Source: Streptomyces sp. CB09001
Lineage (GTDB): Bacteria > Actinomycetota > Actinomycetes > Streptomycetales > Streptomycetaceae
DNA: 64,000 bases
Assembly: GCF_003369795.1 (NCBI RefSeq)
Contig: NZ_CP026730.1
Span: 4,951,001 to 5,015,000, forward strand
Reading direction: 5' to 3'
Shown here in pieces: positions 17,352 through 26,028 of the stretch. The translations under genes and the position numbers were made by a program. The stretch's first letter is position 1. The number at the start of each line of letters is the position of its first letter. A model generated the notes under the pieces. That model was not told the DNA's origin and ran no database searches. It saw only the letters and a program-made list of their open reading frames with translations.

Positions 17352-18827
17352 GTGCCCTCCATGAACGAACTCGTACGCCAGCACACCGCGCTCGACGACT
17401 CCGACCTCGAGTGGCTCCATCTGCTGGTCTCGGAGTGGCAGCTTCTCTCCGACCTCTCCTTCGCCGACCTGGTCCTGTGGGTTCCCACCCGCGACGGCAC
17501 CCGCTACGTCTCCGTGGCTCAGATGCGGCCCAACACCGGACCCACCTCGTACCAGGACGACATGGTCGGCCACCTCGTCCCGCGCGGGCGGCGCCCCATG
17601 CTGGACGCCGCCCTGGACGAGGGCCGCATCGTGCGCGAGGGCGACCCGGAGTGGCGCGAGGAGGTCCCGGTCCGCGTCGAGTCCATCCCCGTACGCCGCC
17701 AGGGACGCGTCCTCGGAGTCATCGCCCGCAACACCAACCTGCTCACGGTGCGCACGCCGAGCCGGCTGGAGCTCACCTACCTGCAGAGCGCCTCCGACCT
17801 CGCCCAGATGATCGCGGCCGGCGCCTTCCCGTTCGAGAACCAGCAGGTCGACATGGACGCCTCGCCCCGCGTCGGCGACGGCCTGATCCGGGTGGACGGC
17901 GACGGCATCGTCCAGTACGCCTCCCCGAACGCGCTGTCGGCCTACCACCGCATGGGCCTGGCCGCCGACCTGGTGGGGCATCACCTCGGCCGCACCACCG
18001 CCGAGCTCGCCCCCTCCCGCGGACCGGTGGACGAGGCGCTCGCCAAGGTGGCCAGCGGCTGGGCGCCGCGCGAGTTCGAGATCGAGGCGCACGACGGCGT
18101 GATCCAGTTCCGCGCGATCCCGCTCAAACCCAAGGGCACCCGCATCGGTTCGCTGGTCCTCCTGCGCGACGTGACGGAACTGCGCCGCCGGGAACGCGAA
18201 TTGATGACCAAGGACGCCACCATCCGGGAGATCCACCACCGGGTGAAGAACAACCTCCAGACGGTGGCGGCCCTGCTGCGCCTGCAGGCCCGGCGCATCG
18301 AGTCCGACCGGGGCCGCGAGGCGCTGGAGGAGGCCGTGCGCCGGGTCGGCTCGATCGCGATCGTGCACGAGACGCTCTCCCAGAACCTGGATGAGCGCGT
18401 GGAGTTCGACGAGATCGCCGACCGCGTGCTGGCGATGGTGGCGGAGATCTCGCCGGGGAAGGTCACCGGCCGGCGCACCGGACGCTTCGGCATCCTCGAC
18501 GCCGAGGTCGCCACCCCGCTCTCCATGGTCCTGACCGAGGTGCTGCAGAACGCCCTGGAGCACGGCTTCCGGGACGGCGACACCGGCACGGTCGAGGTCT
18601 CCGCGGTGCGCGGCGGTACGACCAAGGAGGCCCGGCTGCTGGTCACCGTCCAGGACGACGGGGTCGGCCTGCCCGAGGACTTCGATCCGCACCGCTCCGG
18701 CAACCTCGGCCTGCAGATCGTCCGCACCCTGGTGGAGGGCGAACTGGGCGGCGCCTTCGACATGGTCCAGGCCGCGGAGCGCGGGTGCCGCGTGATCCTC
18801 GACATCCCGGTACCCGCAGAGAAGTAG
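17352..18827 (+). CDS. PdtaS-like sensor histidine kinase (GAF-PAS-HisKA_2)
   Basis: 491 residues from GTG (ATG at 17361 is equally plausible; neither has a clear ribosome site). There are no membrane spans, so it is cytoplasmic. Residues about 1-150 resemble the GAF domain of PdtaS (HLLVSEWQLLSDLSFADLVL), about 170-275 a PAS domain, and about 290-370 the HisKA_2 box REIHHRVKNNLQTVAALLRL with the phosphorylated His. The ATPase domain shows VLTEVLQNALEHGF and VQDDGVGLPEDFDPHRSGN. Family knowledge: such kinases signal to ANTAR-type RNA-binding antiterminators encoded elsewhere. The gene stands alone. Confidence 0.85.
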   Translation: MPSMNELVRQHTALDDSDLEWLHLLVSEWQLLSDLSFADLVLWVPTRDGTRYVSVAQMRPNTGPTSYQDDMVGHLVPRGRRPMLDAALDEGRIVREGDPEWREEVPVRVESIPVRRQGRVLGVIARNTNLLTVRTPSRLELTYLQSASDLAQMIAAGAFPFENQQVDMDASPRVGDGLIRVDGDGIVQYASPNALSAYHRMGLAADLVGHHLGRTTAELAPSRGPVDEALAKVASGWAPREFEIEAHDGVIQFRAIPLKPKGTRIGSLVLLRDVTELRRRERELMTKDATIREIHHRVKNNLQTVAALLRLQARRIESDRGREALEEAVRRVGSIAIVHETLSQNLDERVEFDEIADRVLAMVAEISPGKVTGRRTGRFGILDAEVATPLSMVLTEVLQNALEHGFRDGDTGTVEVSAVRGGTTKEARLLVTVQDDGVGLPEDFDPHRSGNLGLQIVRTLVEGELGGAFDMVQAAERGCRVILDIPVPAEK

Positions 18828-18881
18828 CACGGGAAGCCGCACGAGAGAACGAGGAGCAGCGCGAGCCGAACGGGGGAGCGG

Positions 18882-18946
18882 AACGGGCGAGGGGAATGGG
18901 CGAGGGGAATGGGCGAGGGGAACGGGCGAGGGGAACGGGGGAGGGG
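18882..18946. repeat. Five tandem 13-base repeats
   Basis: Consecutive copies of aacgggcgagggg with single-base changes (aat for aac in copies 2 and 3, a g for c in copy 5). It lies between the kinase stop and the wblE terminator in non-coding DNA. Confidence 0.85.
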
Positions 18947-18965
18947 CGCCGGAAGCGGGCACAGC

Positions 18966-18996
18966 AAAAAGCCCCGGACCGGTGAAGGTCCGAGGC
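18966..18996 (-). terminator. Intrinsic terminator of wblE
   Basis: Read on the minus strand: a 10-base stem (18987-18996 with 18971-18980, one G-T pair), a 6-base loop, then TTTTT (18966-18970). It is a full stem-plus-U-tract terminator, uncommon in this GC-rich genome, and lies 122 bases after the wblE stop. Confidence 0.85.
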
Positions 18997-19118
18997 CAGT
19001 GCTCGTGCGATACATCGTCCGATGCGCATCGGGGGTACTGCGCGCTGCGGCTCGGGAGCGGGGGATGCGTACTCGCTGTACGCGCCGCCAAGCTGAGGCT
19101 GTCAGTAGGGGTGGGTTG

Positions 19119-19376
19119 TCAGGCGGAGGCCTGACGAGCCCGGTTGCGGGCGGCACGGCGCTTCATTGCGCGGCGCTCGTCCTCGCTGAGACCACCCCAG
19201 ACGCCGGAGTCCTGGCCGGACTCGAGCGCCCACTGCAGGCACTGCTCCATGACGGGGCAGCGACGGCAGACGGCCTTGGCTTCCTCGATCTGCAGCAGCG
19301 CGGGACCGGTGTTGCCGATGGGGAAGAAGAGCTCGGGGTCTTCCTCGCGGCAAACGGCGCGGTGACGCCAGTCCAT
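19119..19376 (-). CDS. wblE: WhiB-like iron-sulfur regulator (WblE)
   Basis: 85 residues. Four Cys (9, 37, 40, 46) form the [4Fe-4S]-binding pattern, with AVCRRCPVMEQCLQWALESG, followed by the GVWGGLSEDERR turn and a basic C-terminal tail (KRRAARNRARQ) that contacts DNA. WhiB-like proteins act with the main sigma factor region 4. Length, a short N-terminus (MDWRHRAVC) and neighbourhood match wblE, the near-ubiquitous actinobacterial member. AGGAGAGG precedes the ATG. The 320-base upstream gap should hold its promoter(s). Confidence 0.9.
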   Translation of the reverse strand: MDWRHRAVCREEDPELFFPIGNTGPALLQIEEAKAVCRRCPVMEQCLQWALESGQDSGVWGGLSEDERRAMKRRAARNRARQASA

Positions 19377-19696
19377 GGCTGCTACCTCTCCTTGGTATTA
19401 CATGCTGGGATGCTTGTGAATGTGAACGCTTTCACGAATCCCTCAACAAGGGAAGGGCCTACCGCCAGGTTCCCTGGCGTGGTCCTGTGGTTTGAAGAGG
19501 GGTTCCGGTGATCTGTGGATGCCGGTCCTGCGGGCTGTCCCGATCGCCAAGAAGAGACTCGCAAACCTCGGCGGCGGATACAACCCCTTCCGGAAAGTTT
19601 TTTTTGATTCTTCGGTGTCGACTAGGTCACAGCCGTACTTCCATGGGGTGGATCCTGGTCTAAACGTTCGAGTGAAAGGACTTTCGCCCCTTCTGC
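19377..19696. other. wblE upstream region
   Basis: About 320 bases without a convincing gene between the wblE start and the lipid-kinase stop. It is noticeably lower in GC than its surroundings, with a t-run at 19598-19605, as expected for promoter DNA. No confident promoter elements were assigned. Confidence 0.4.
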
Positions 19697-20665
19697 TCAC
19701 ACAATCACACGCAGTGCACGGCGTACGCCTGTGAACGTCACGCTGGTCCGCAACCCCAGGTGGTCACCGTCCATCTGAAGGGGCAGGGGCACCTTCGAAT
19801 GCAAGGTGAAGTCGGTCAGATCGTGCAGGGAGACCGCATGGCGGCCCCGCGGCCCGCGCTCGGGGGACGAAGTGAGCAACTGGGTGCCATACCGGGCAAC
19901 CGCGGCCGTCGACAGCCGGCTGAGGCCGAACACGTCGAGGGCGGTGTCGAACGACGCCTCGGGAGAGGCGTAGATCGGGCGATTCCCGAGGAACGTCCAG
20001 GGGCAGGTGTTCGAAACTATGGACAGGACCAGATCGGTGACCGGGTCCTCGCCCGCACGCTCCAGAGTGATCGTCCCGCTGCGGCGGTGCGGCTCGCCGA
20101 TGAGCTGACGCACCACCTGGCGGACGTAGAGGGCGTGCGTCGACTTCTTGCCGCGCTCGCGGTGCTGCTCGACACGGCCGACCACGCCGGCGTCGAAGCC
20201 CAGACCGGCGTTGAAGGTGAACCACCGGGCCGGAACCGCCTCGTCCTCCGAGCCCGGCGTGCCTGACGCCAGGCCCAGCCCGACGGTCCGCTCGCTGCCC
20301 TCGCGCAGGGCGTCCAGGAGGGCTCCGGTGGCCTCCACCGCGTGGTTGGGCAGGCCGAGGGCGCGGGCGAAGACGTTGGTGGAACCGCCCGGGACCACCG
20401 CGAGACCGGGCAGGTGGTCCGGGTCGGGGCCCGCGTGCAGCAGACCATTGACGACCTCGTTCACCGTGCCGTCGCCACCGAGGGCCACCACCAGGTCGAT
20501 GTCGTCGCTCCGTGCCGCCTGCCGGCCGAGGTCGCGCGCGTGGCCGCGGTACTCGGTGGTGACCGCCTCCAGCTTCATCTCGCTCGCGAGCGCGTGGATC
20601 AGCACGTCGCGCGTGCGCGCGCTCGTGGTGGTTGCCGCCGGATTGACCACGAGGAGTGCACGCAT
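19697..20665 (-). CDS. Diacylglycerol kinase-family lipid kinase
   Basis: 322 residues from the ATG at 20665 (MRALLVVNPAATTTS), the typical first strand of the family; upstream in-frame codons lack family similarity. The catalytic/nucleotide motif VALGGDGTVNEVVNGLL is at about residues 65-81, with PGGSTNVFARALGLP following. The C-terminal half is the beta-sandwich lipid-binding domain (TFNAGLGFDAGVVGRVEQHR; PLQMDGDHLG). It should phosphorylate diacylglycerol or a related lipid at the membrane. It is monocistronic, upstream of wblE on the same strand. Confidence 0.88.
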   Translation of the reverse strand: MRALLVVNPAATTTSARTRDVLIHALASEMKLEAVTTEYRGHARDLGRQAARSDDIDLVVALGGDGTVNEVVNGLLHAGPDPDHLPGLAVVPGGSTNVFARALGLPNHAVEATGALLDALREGSERTVGLGLASGTPGSEDEAVPARWFTFNAGLGFDAGVVGRVEQHRERGKKSTHALYVRQVVRQLIGEPHRRSGTITLERAGEDPVTDLVLSIVSNTCPWTFLGNRPIYASPEASFDTALDVFGLSRLSTAAVARYGTQLLTSSPERGPRGRHAVSLHDLTDFTLHSKVPLPLQMDGDHLGLRTSVTFTGVRRALRVIV

Positions 20666-20792
20666 GGTGTGCAGGGTACCTACTGGGTGGTACTCGGCCC
20701 AGACCGAGGTGAGGATGGTCACCGGCGGACGGCACGCGTGATGCGTGGGACACCGCGGAGGACGCGGGTGCGCCGAGGGCTACCCTTTCGGG

Positions 20793-21251
20793 GTGAGCAG
20801 TGAGCAGACCCCCACCCCCGCCTCCGCAGCCGCCGAAGAGGCGGGCCCCCGCCCCGGCCGGCTGACCGCCGCGGCCGCGATCGCCGCACTGGAGGGGCTG
20901 GCGCTCGTCGTCGGCGGCGGCTGGATGCTCGTGGAGGGCCTCACCGGACACCCCGACGACCGGACCTCGGCCGTCACCGGCGGAGTCACCCTGATCGTCC
21001 TCGCCCTGCTGCCGCTGCTCGCCGCCCGCGGACTGATCGCCCGACGCGGCTGGAGCCGGGGGCCCGCCGTGATCACGCAGATCATGGCGCTGCCCGTCGC
21101 CTACAACATGGTGCGGGCCGACAGCCTGGCCATTCCGGCGGGCATCGTGCTCGGTGTCGTGGCCGTCACCGCGCTGGTGCTGCTCGTCAATCCGACGACC
21201 ACCCAGGCCCTCGGTATCCGGGGGCCCGGCAACGCCGGAAAGCAGCCGTAG
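20793..21251 (+). CDS. Predicted integral membrane protein, about four spans
   Basis: 152 residues from a GTG at 20793. A short Ala/Glu/Pro-rich start is followed by hydrophobic segments: AAAIAALEGLALVVGGGWML, SAVTGGVTLIVLALLPLLAA, AVITQIMALPVAYNMV and AIPAGIVLGVVAVTALVLLV. It is a type common in actinobacteria and lacks an assigned role. It converges on sigH with 19 bases between stops, so transcription of the two must interfere or share a terminator. Confidence 0.75.
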   Translation: MSSEQTPTPASAAAEEAGPRPGRLTAAAAIAALEGLALVVGGGWMLVEGLTGHPDDRTSAVTGGVTLIVLALLPLLAARGLIARRGWSRGPAVITQIMALPVAYNMVRADSLAIPAGIVLGVVAVTALVLLVNPTTTQALGIRGPGNAGKQP

Positions 21252-21270
21252 GGCGCCAGCGGACCGGCGG

Positions 21271-22362
21271 CTACTCCTCGACCAGCAGCTTCTCCCGCAG
21301 CTGTGCCAGCGTGCGGGCCAGCAGCCGCGACACGTGCATCTGGGAGATGCCGACCTCCTGCGCGATCTGGGACTGGGTCATGTTGCCGAAGAAGCGCAGC
21401 AGCAGGATGCGCTTCTCCCGCGGTGGCAGGTCCTCGAGAAGCGGCTTGAGCGACTCCCGGTACTCGACGCCCTCCAGGGCCTCGTCCTCGGCGCCGAGCG
21501 TGTCGGCGACCGCCGGGGACTCGTCGTCGGTGTCCGGGACGTCCAGGGACAGCGTGGAGTACGCGTTGGCCGACTCCAGGCCCTCCAGGACCTCCTCCTC
21601 CGAGATCGCCAGCTTCTCGGCCAGCTCGTGGACCGTGGGGGAGCGGCCGTGCAGCTGGGACAGCTCCGCCGTGGCCGTCGTCAGGGCCAGCCGCAGCTCC
21701 TGGAGCCGGCGCGGGACGCGCACCGCCCAGCCCTTGTCCCGGAAGTGCCGCTTGATCTCGCCGACGACCGTGGGGGTCGCGTACGTGGAGAACTCCACTC
21801 CGCGGTCCGGGTCGAAGCGGTCCACCGACTTGATCAGGCCGATGGTGGCGACCTGGGTCAGGTCGTCCAGGGGCTCGCCGCGATTGCGGAAGCGGCGCGC
21901 GAGGTGCTCGACCAGCGGCAGGTGCATGCGGACCAGCCGATTGCGCAGCTCCGCGTACTCCGTGCTGTCCTTCGTCAGCGTGCGCAGCTCGGCGAACAGG
22001 AGGCGCGCGCCGCTGCGGTCCTGCGGGTCGTGCCGTGTGCCCTGCGTGCCCCGTGCACCCGGCGCGTGGCCCTCGGAGTGTCGCTCGTGCTCGCTCATCG
22101 TCCCGCCCGTTGCCCTTTCCCGAGCCCTCGCCTCCGCTCGGACGGGCCGGACCGGGGTCTCCCCGGTCCGCTGCCCGTCGCCCGGAAGGACGGCCTCGGG
22201 CGAGGTCTCGTCCTCCGGATGCGGCCGGGCCTGCTCGGGGATGCCGTCGATGCCGTCCGCCGTGCGTCGCGCCTCGTTCGGAGGACGTGTGCCCTCGGCC
22301 GGCAGCTCCCGTGTACCGCGCTCTTCGTCCCGCACCGGCCCGTCCCCGTCCCCGTCCCTCAC
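21271..22362 (-). CDS. sigH: SigH, SigB-type stress and development sigma factor
   Basis: 363 residues from a GTG at 22362 that overlaps the anti-sigma stop by four bases (GTGA). The first ~90 residues are a charged, low-complexity extension; the sigma core starts around MSEHERHSEGH (ATG 22098, which would give 275 residues). Region 2 shows LARRFRNRGEPLDDLTQVAT, then GLIKSVDRFDPDRGVEFSTY; region 4 shows LPPREKRILLLRFFGNMTQS, then QIAQEVGISQMHVSRLLART. Known in S. coelicolor: SigH is made as several size forms from alternative starts and processing and links osmotic stress with aerial development. Even longer forms starting inside prsH are open in frame. Confidence 0.92.
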   Translation of the reverse strand: MRDGDGDGPVRDEERGTRELPAEGTRPPNEARRTADGIDGIPEQARPHPEDETSPEAVLPGDGQRTGETPVRPVRAEARARERATGGTMSEHERHSEGHAPGARGTQGTRHDPQDRSGARLLFAELRTLTKDSTEYAELRNRLVRMHLPLVEHLARRFRNRGEPLDDLTQVATIGLIKSVDRFDPDRGVEFSTYATPTVVGEIKRHFRDKGWAVRVPRRLQELRLALTTATAELSQLHGRSPTVHELAEKLAISEEEVLEGLESANAYSTLSLDVPDTDDESPAVADTLGAEDEALEGVEYRESLKPLLEDLPPREKRILLLRFFGNMTQSQIAQEVGISQMHVSRLLARTLAQLREKLLVEE

Positions 22363-22772
22363 GTCGGCCCGGGTCCCGCGCCGCGCTGTTTGTAGAGGCT
22401 GATCGAAACGGTTTTGTCCTCGTCCACGGCGGAGGAGACCTTGCCCGCGAGGGCGGAGAGCACCGTCCAGGCGAAGGTGTCCCGCGACGGCGCGTGGCCG
22501 TCCGTGGTCGGGGCCGAGACGGTGACCTCGAGCGAGTCGTCGACGAGGCGGAAGACGCAACTGAGCACCGAGCCGGGCACGGCCTGCTGCAGCAGGATCG
22601 CGCAGGCCTCGTCGACTGCGATGCGCAGGTCCTCGATCTCGTCGAGGGTGAAGTCCAAACGAGCTGCGAGGCCGGCCGTCGCCGTACGCAGCACCGACAG
22701 GTAGGCACCCGCGGCCGGCAGCCGGACTTCGACGAAGTCCTGGGTCGCGGGCTCGCCTGCGATCTGGGACAC
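22359..22772 (-). CDS. prsH: Anti-sigma factor for SigH (RsbW-like kinase, PrsH/UshX)
   Basis: 137 residues from a GTG at 22772, with GGAGG five bases upstream; in-frame starts further up lack this. It is a GHKL ATPase-fold anti-sigma factor: the N-box is EIEDLRIAVDEACAILLQQA, and the end of the fold includes FAWTVLSALAGKVSSAVDED. It should bind SigH and keep it from RNA polymerase until an anti-anti-sigma factor intervenes. Its coupling to sigH (GTGA overlap) fixes the partner. The leader carries BldD-like and SigH-type promoter signals. Confidence 0.9.
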   Translation of the reverse strand: MSQIAGEPATQDFVEVRLPAAGAYLSVLRTATAGLAARLDFTLDEIEDLRIAVDEACAILLQQAVPGSVLSCVFRLVDDSLEVTVSAPTTDGHAPSRDTFAWTVLSALAGKVSSAVDEDKTVSISLYKQRGAGPGPT

Positions 22773-22898
22773 CCTCACCTCCAAGGTGGTACAAGCGTTA
22801 CAGGGCCGAGGGACACCCTCGGGTAACGCGATACGTGGTTCAGCGGTGACGTTATCGCGCTCCGAAGTTTCCTGTCCCCGAGACCCCAACCCCGTGCT

Positions 22899-23005
22899 GT
22901 CACTCATAGTAAACACGCGAACACGCACAGTGGCTAGGGGGTCGGCGGGCCCAAATCGGAAGAGCGCGCGCCGGGTTGACGTACCCAGACGTCAGACGGT
23001 CGAAC
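22899..23005 (-). promoter_or_regulatory. SigH-type promoter and BldD-like box upstream of prsH-sigH
   Basis: On the minus strand, GTTC (23002-23005) and GGGTAC (22981-22986) are 15 bases apart, matching the SigB/SigH promoter form GTTT-N14-16-GGGTAY except for one base. Downstream, 22899-22913 reads tttactatgagtgac, matching seven of eight fixed positions of the BldD consensus (nTnACnCnGnGTnAn). BldD repression of sigH is known in S. coelicolor. Confidence 0.6.
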
Positions 23006-23020
23006 CGTCCCGGGCAGAGG

Positions 23021-23281
23021 TCACACCAGGACGTGATCGACGAAGCACCAGCGCCAGCTCTCCCCGGGTTCGAAGGTCCGCATCACGGGGTGGCCGCTCT
23101 CCTTGTAATGCGCCGTCGCGTGCCGGTTCGGCGAGGAGTCGCAGCAGCCGACATGACCGCAGATGAGACACAGCCTCAGCTGCACCGGGTCCGTGCCCTC
23201 GGCCAGACACTCCGGACAGGTCTCGCCGCACGGCTCGGGTTCCGGGTGCGGCAGCGCGTCGGCGTGCGTGCACTGTTTCAT
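23021..23281 (-). CDS. UBP-type zinc finger protein
   Basis: 86 residues covering a single ZnF-UBP domain. Zinc ligands appear in CTHADALPHPEPEPCGETCP, CLICGHVGCCDSS and HATAHYKESGHPVMRTFEPG. The C-terminal GESWRWCFVDHVLV is typical of the small actinobacterial members. In eukaryotes this fold binds ubiquitin C-termini; in bacteria the role is not established. It lies just upstream of the sigH operon on the same strand, and the SigH-type promoter starts at its stop codon. Confidence 0.88.
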   Translation of the reverse strand: MKQCTHADALPHPEPEPCGETCPECLAEGTDPVQLRLCLICGHVGCCDSSPNRHATAHYKESGHPVMRTFEPGESWRWCFVDHVLV

Positions 23282-23342
23282 GATTGCCAGGTTACGACGG
23301 CTGTGCGGATGACCGCGCGGAAAACGAGGGCGGGCGAGGACG

Positions 23343-24935
23343 ATGGACGTGATGCCGCTGCTGTTGCTGGTGGCGGGCAGCGCCGTGGTCGCCGCGGCGG
23401 GACGACGCGTACCCGTGCCGGTGCCGCTGCTCCTGGTCGCGGTGGGCCTGGCGGTGAGCTACGTGCCCGGTGTGCCCGACTACACCCTCGACCCGCACAT
23501 CGTCCTGCCCCTGCTGCTGCCCCCGCTGCTCTACACGGCGGCCACCGACAGCTCCTACCTGGACCTGCGGGCGCAGGCCCGGCCCGTCGCGCTGCTGTCC
23601 GTGGGCTACGTCCTGTTCGCCACCTTCGTCGTCGGCTGCGCCGCGTACCTCATCGTGCCGGGGCTGCCGCTGACCGCGGCCCTGGTGCTCGGGGCGGTCG
23701 TGGCGCCCCCGGACGCCGTCGCGGCCACCGCGGTCGCCCGCCGCGTGGGGCTGCCCTCCCGGATCACCACGATCCTCCAGGGCGAGTCCCTGGTGAACGA
23801 CGCCACCGCGATCACCGCCTTCAAGGTGGCGCTCGCCGCCGCCGTCGGCGAGGGGGCGACCTGGGCCGGCGGGATCGGCGAGTTCCTCATCGCGGCGGTG
23901 GGCGGCGTCGGCGTCGGGCTGGTCCTGATGGTGCCGCTGCACTGGCTGCGCACCCACCTGACGGAGGCGCTGCTGCAGAACACGCTCTCCCTGCTGATCC
24001 CGTTCGTCGCCTACGCGGTCGCCGAGCAGGTGCACGCCTCCGGGGTGCTCGCCGTGGTCGTCGTCGCGCTCTACCTCGGCCACCGCGCGTGGGAGGTCGA
24101 CTTCGCCACCCGTCTCCAGGAGGAGGCGGTGTGGAAGATGGTCGCGTTCGTCCTGGAGTCGGCCGTGTTCGCCCTCATCGGACTCCAGCTGCCCGTCGTC
24201 CTCAAGGGCCTGGGGGAGTACGAGGGGGCCGACGCCGCCTGGTACGCCCTCGCCGTCTTCCTGGTGGTCGCCGTGGCGAGGTTCGTGTGGGTGTACCCGG
24301 CGACGTTCCTGCCCCGGCTGTCGGCACGGGTACGCGCGCGCGAGGGCGACCTCTCCTGGAAGGGGCCGTTCGTGATCGGCTGGGCCGGGATGCGGGGCGT
24401 GGTCTCCCTGGCCATCGCGTTCTCCATCCCGCTCACCGTGCACGGAGGCGAGCCCTTCCCCGAGCGCAACCTCATCCTGTTCCTCACCTTCACCACGGTC
24501 ATCGGCACACTGGTCGTCCAGGGCGTCAGCCTGCCGCCGCTGATCCGCCTGCTGGATTTTCCGGCGCACGACGTGCAGGCGGAGACGCTGGCGGAGGCCA
24601 ACGCCCAGGCGCAGGCCTCGCGGGTCGCGGAACTGCGCCTGGACGACCTGCTCGCCGACGAGCGCAACACCCTGCCGGCGCCGCTCGCCGACCGCCTCCG
24701 CATGGTCCTGGAGCGGCGCCGAAACGCCGTCTGGGAACGGCTCGGCCAGGTCAATCCCGTCACCGGCGAAACGGTCGACGACACCTACCGACGGCTCTCC
24801 AGGGAGATGATCAGCGCCGAGCGCGAGGTCTTCGTCCGGCTGCGGGACGGCCGCTACATCGACGACGAGATGCTCCGGACCCTGCTGCGCCGGCTGGACC
24901 TGGAGGAGGCCGCCGCGTACCGGGAAGCGACCTGA
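23343..24935 (+). CDS. Na+/H+ antiporter, CPA1 family
   Basis: 530 residues from ATG with GAGGAC just upstream. About 12 hydrophobic spans fill residues 1-410, with the ion-binding motif in GAVVAPPDAVAATAVARRVG and GESLVNDATAITAF, and IGWAGMRGVVSLAIAFSIPL near the end of the membrane domain. The final ~110 residues are a charged, probably helical cytoplasmic tail that may regulate activity. It exports Na+ or K+ for H+ across the membrane. It is divergent from the UBP finger gene. Placement beside the osmotic-stress sigma gene is suggestive only. Confidence 0.9.
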   Translation: MDVMPLLLLVAGSAVVAAAGRRVPVPVPLLLVAVGLAVSYVPGVPDYTLDPHIVLPLLLPPLLYTAATDSSYLDLRAQARPVALLSVGYVLFATFVVGCAAYLIVPGLPLTAALVLGAVVAPPDAVAATAVARRVGLPSRITTILQGESLVNDATAITAFKVALAAAVGEGATWAGGIGEFLIAAVGGVGVGLVLMVPLHWLRTHLTEALLQNTLSLLIPFVAYAVAEQVHASGVLAVVVVALYLGHRAWEVDFATRLQEEAVWKMVAFVLESAVFALIGLQLPVVLKGLGEYEGADAAWYALAVFLVVAVARFVWVYPATFLPRLSARVRAREGDLSWKGPFVIGWAGMRGVVSLAIAFSIPLTVHGGEPFPERNLILFLTFTTVIGTLVVQGVSLPPLIRLLDFPAHDVQAETLAEANAQAQASRVAELRLDDLLADERNTLPAPLADRLRMVLERRRNAVWERLGQVNPVTGETVDDTYRRLSREMISAEREVFVRLRDGRYIDDEMLRTLLRRLDLEEAAAYREAT

Positions 24936-24985
24936 GCGGGCGCAGGGGTGCCCGGGCGGGTCGGGCGGCGGGGGTCCTGATCCGC

Positions 24986-25894
24986 TCAGGGGAAGGGCCG
25001 GCCGGTGACGACCGCCGCCAGGGTCGTCCCCCGCGGGAAGGCGCCCTCCTCGGTGAGGGCGAGCAGGGCGTACAGCATCTTGGCGACATAGACACGCTCC
25101 ACGGGGAGGCCGTGGCGGTGTTCGAAGTCCTCGGCGAAGGCGTCCAGCCCGGGCGTCGTGCGGGCGTACCCGCCGTGGTGGAAGCGGTCCTCCAGGCTCC
25201 AGTCGCCGCGCGGCCCGCCGAACGCGCGCTCCTGGAGCCGCCGTATGTCACTCTCCAGGAAGCCGCCCTTGAGAACGGGTATCCCGAGGGCCCGCCGCCC
25301 CCGGCCGAGCCCCGCGGCCAGCCCGGCGAGCGTGCCGCCGGTGCCGCAGGCGACGGCGGCCACGTCGGCGTGCGCGCCCAGCTCCTCGCCCAGCGCGCGG
25401 CAGCCGCGGACCGCCTCCGCGTTGCTGCCGCCCTCGGGGACGACGACGGCGCCCTCGGCGCCCACCGCGCGCAGGAGGGCCGTCAGGGTCTCGGGTTCGG
25501 ACTTGCGCCGGTACGTCGCGCGGTCGACGAAGTGCAGCCGCATCCCGTCGGCGGCGCACCGGGCCAGTGAGGGGTTGAGCGGCAGCCCGGCCAGCTCCTG
25601 ACCGCGGACCACGCCCACGGTGGGCAGCCCGAGCAGCCGGCCGGCCGCGGCCGCGGCCCGCAGGTGGTTGGAGTAGGCGCCGCCGAACGTGACGACGGTG
25701 CGCCCGCGGGCCGTGGCGAGATTCGGCGCCAGCTTGCGCCATTTGTTGCCGACCAGCTCGGGGTGGATCAGATCGTCCCGCTTGAGCAGCAGCCGGACCC
25801 CGTGTCGCTCGAACCGTCCGTCGGCCGCCTCGTGCAGCGGAGAGGGCAGACGGGGCCGCAGGGCGGCGAGCTCACGGGTATCGGTGCCGGTCAC
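24986..25894 (-). CDS. PLP-dependent D-cysteine desulfhydrase / ACC deaminase family enzyme
   Basis: 302 residues from GTG. The fold-type II PLP enzyme motifs are LLLKRDDLIHPELVGNKWRK (PLP Lys in NKWRK), TFGGAYSNHLRAAAAAGRLL and VACGTGGTLAGLAAGLG (phosphate loop). The family includes D-cysteine desulfhydrase and 1-aminocyclopropane-1-carboxylate deaminase; the sequence alone does not choose between them. It is monocistronic and convergent with the antiporter across 50 bases. Confidence 0.82.
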   Translation of the reverse strand: MTGTDTRELAALRPRLPSPLHEAADGRFERHGVRLLLKRDDLIHPELVGNKWRKLAPNLATARGRTVVTFGGAYSNHLRAAAAAGRLLGLPTVGVVRGQELAGLPLNPSLARCAADGMRLHFVDRATYRRKSEPETLTALLRAVGAEGAVVVPEGGSNAEAVRGCRALGEELGAHADVAAVACGTGGTLAGLAAGLGRGRRALGIPVLKGGFLESDIRRLQERAFGGPRGDWSLEDRFHHGGYARTTPGLDAFAEDFEHRHGLPVERVYVAKMLYALLALTEEGAFPRGTTLAAVVTGRPFP

Positions 25895-26028
25895 CCCGTC
25901 ATTGTCGCGCCACCAAGCGCCCCGGCCACCTCACCCCGGCCGCTCCCGGCTCACGCGACCGCTCTCCCGGGGCACGGCGACCGGTCCCAGAGCATCTCCG
26001 CTGGTTCCGCCACCCCGGTCGGTCCGGG

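Noticed and set aside
17071..17364. 97-residue plus-strand ORF upstream of the sensor kinase
   Set aside because: It runs through a 9-base hairpin, has random composition and overlaps the kinase start.
19649..19664. cctggtctaaacgttc resembling half of a dre site upstream of wblE
   Set aside because: Only about 9 of 16 positions match the DasR consensus; the second half is absent.
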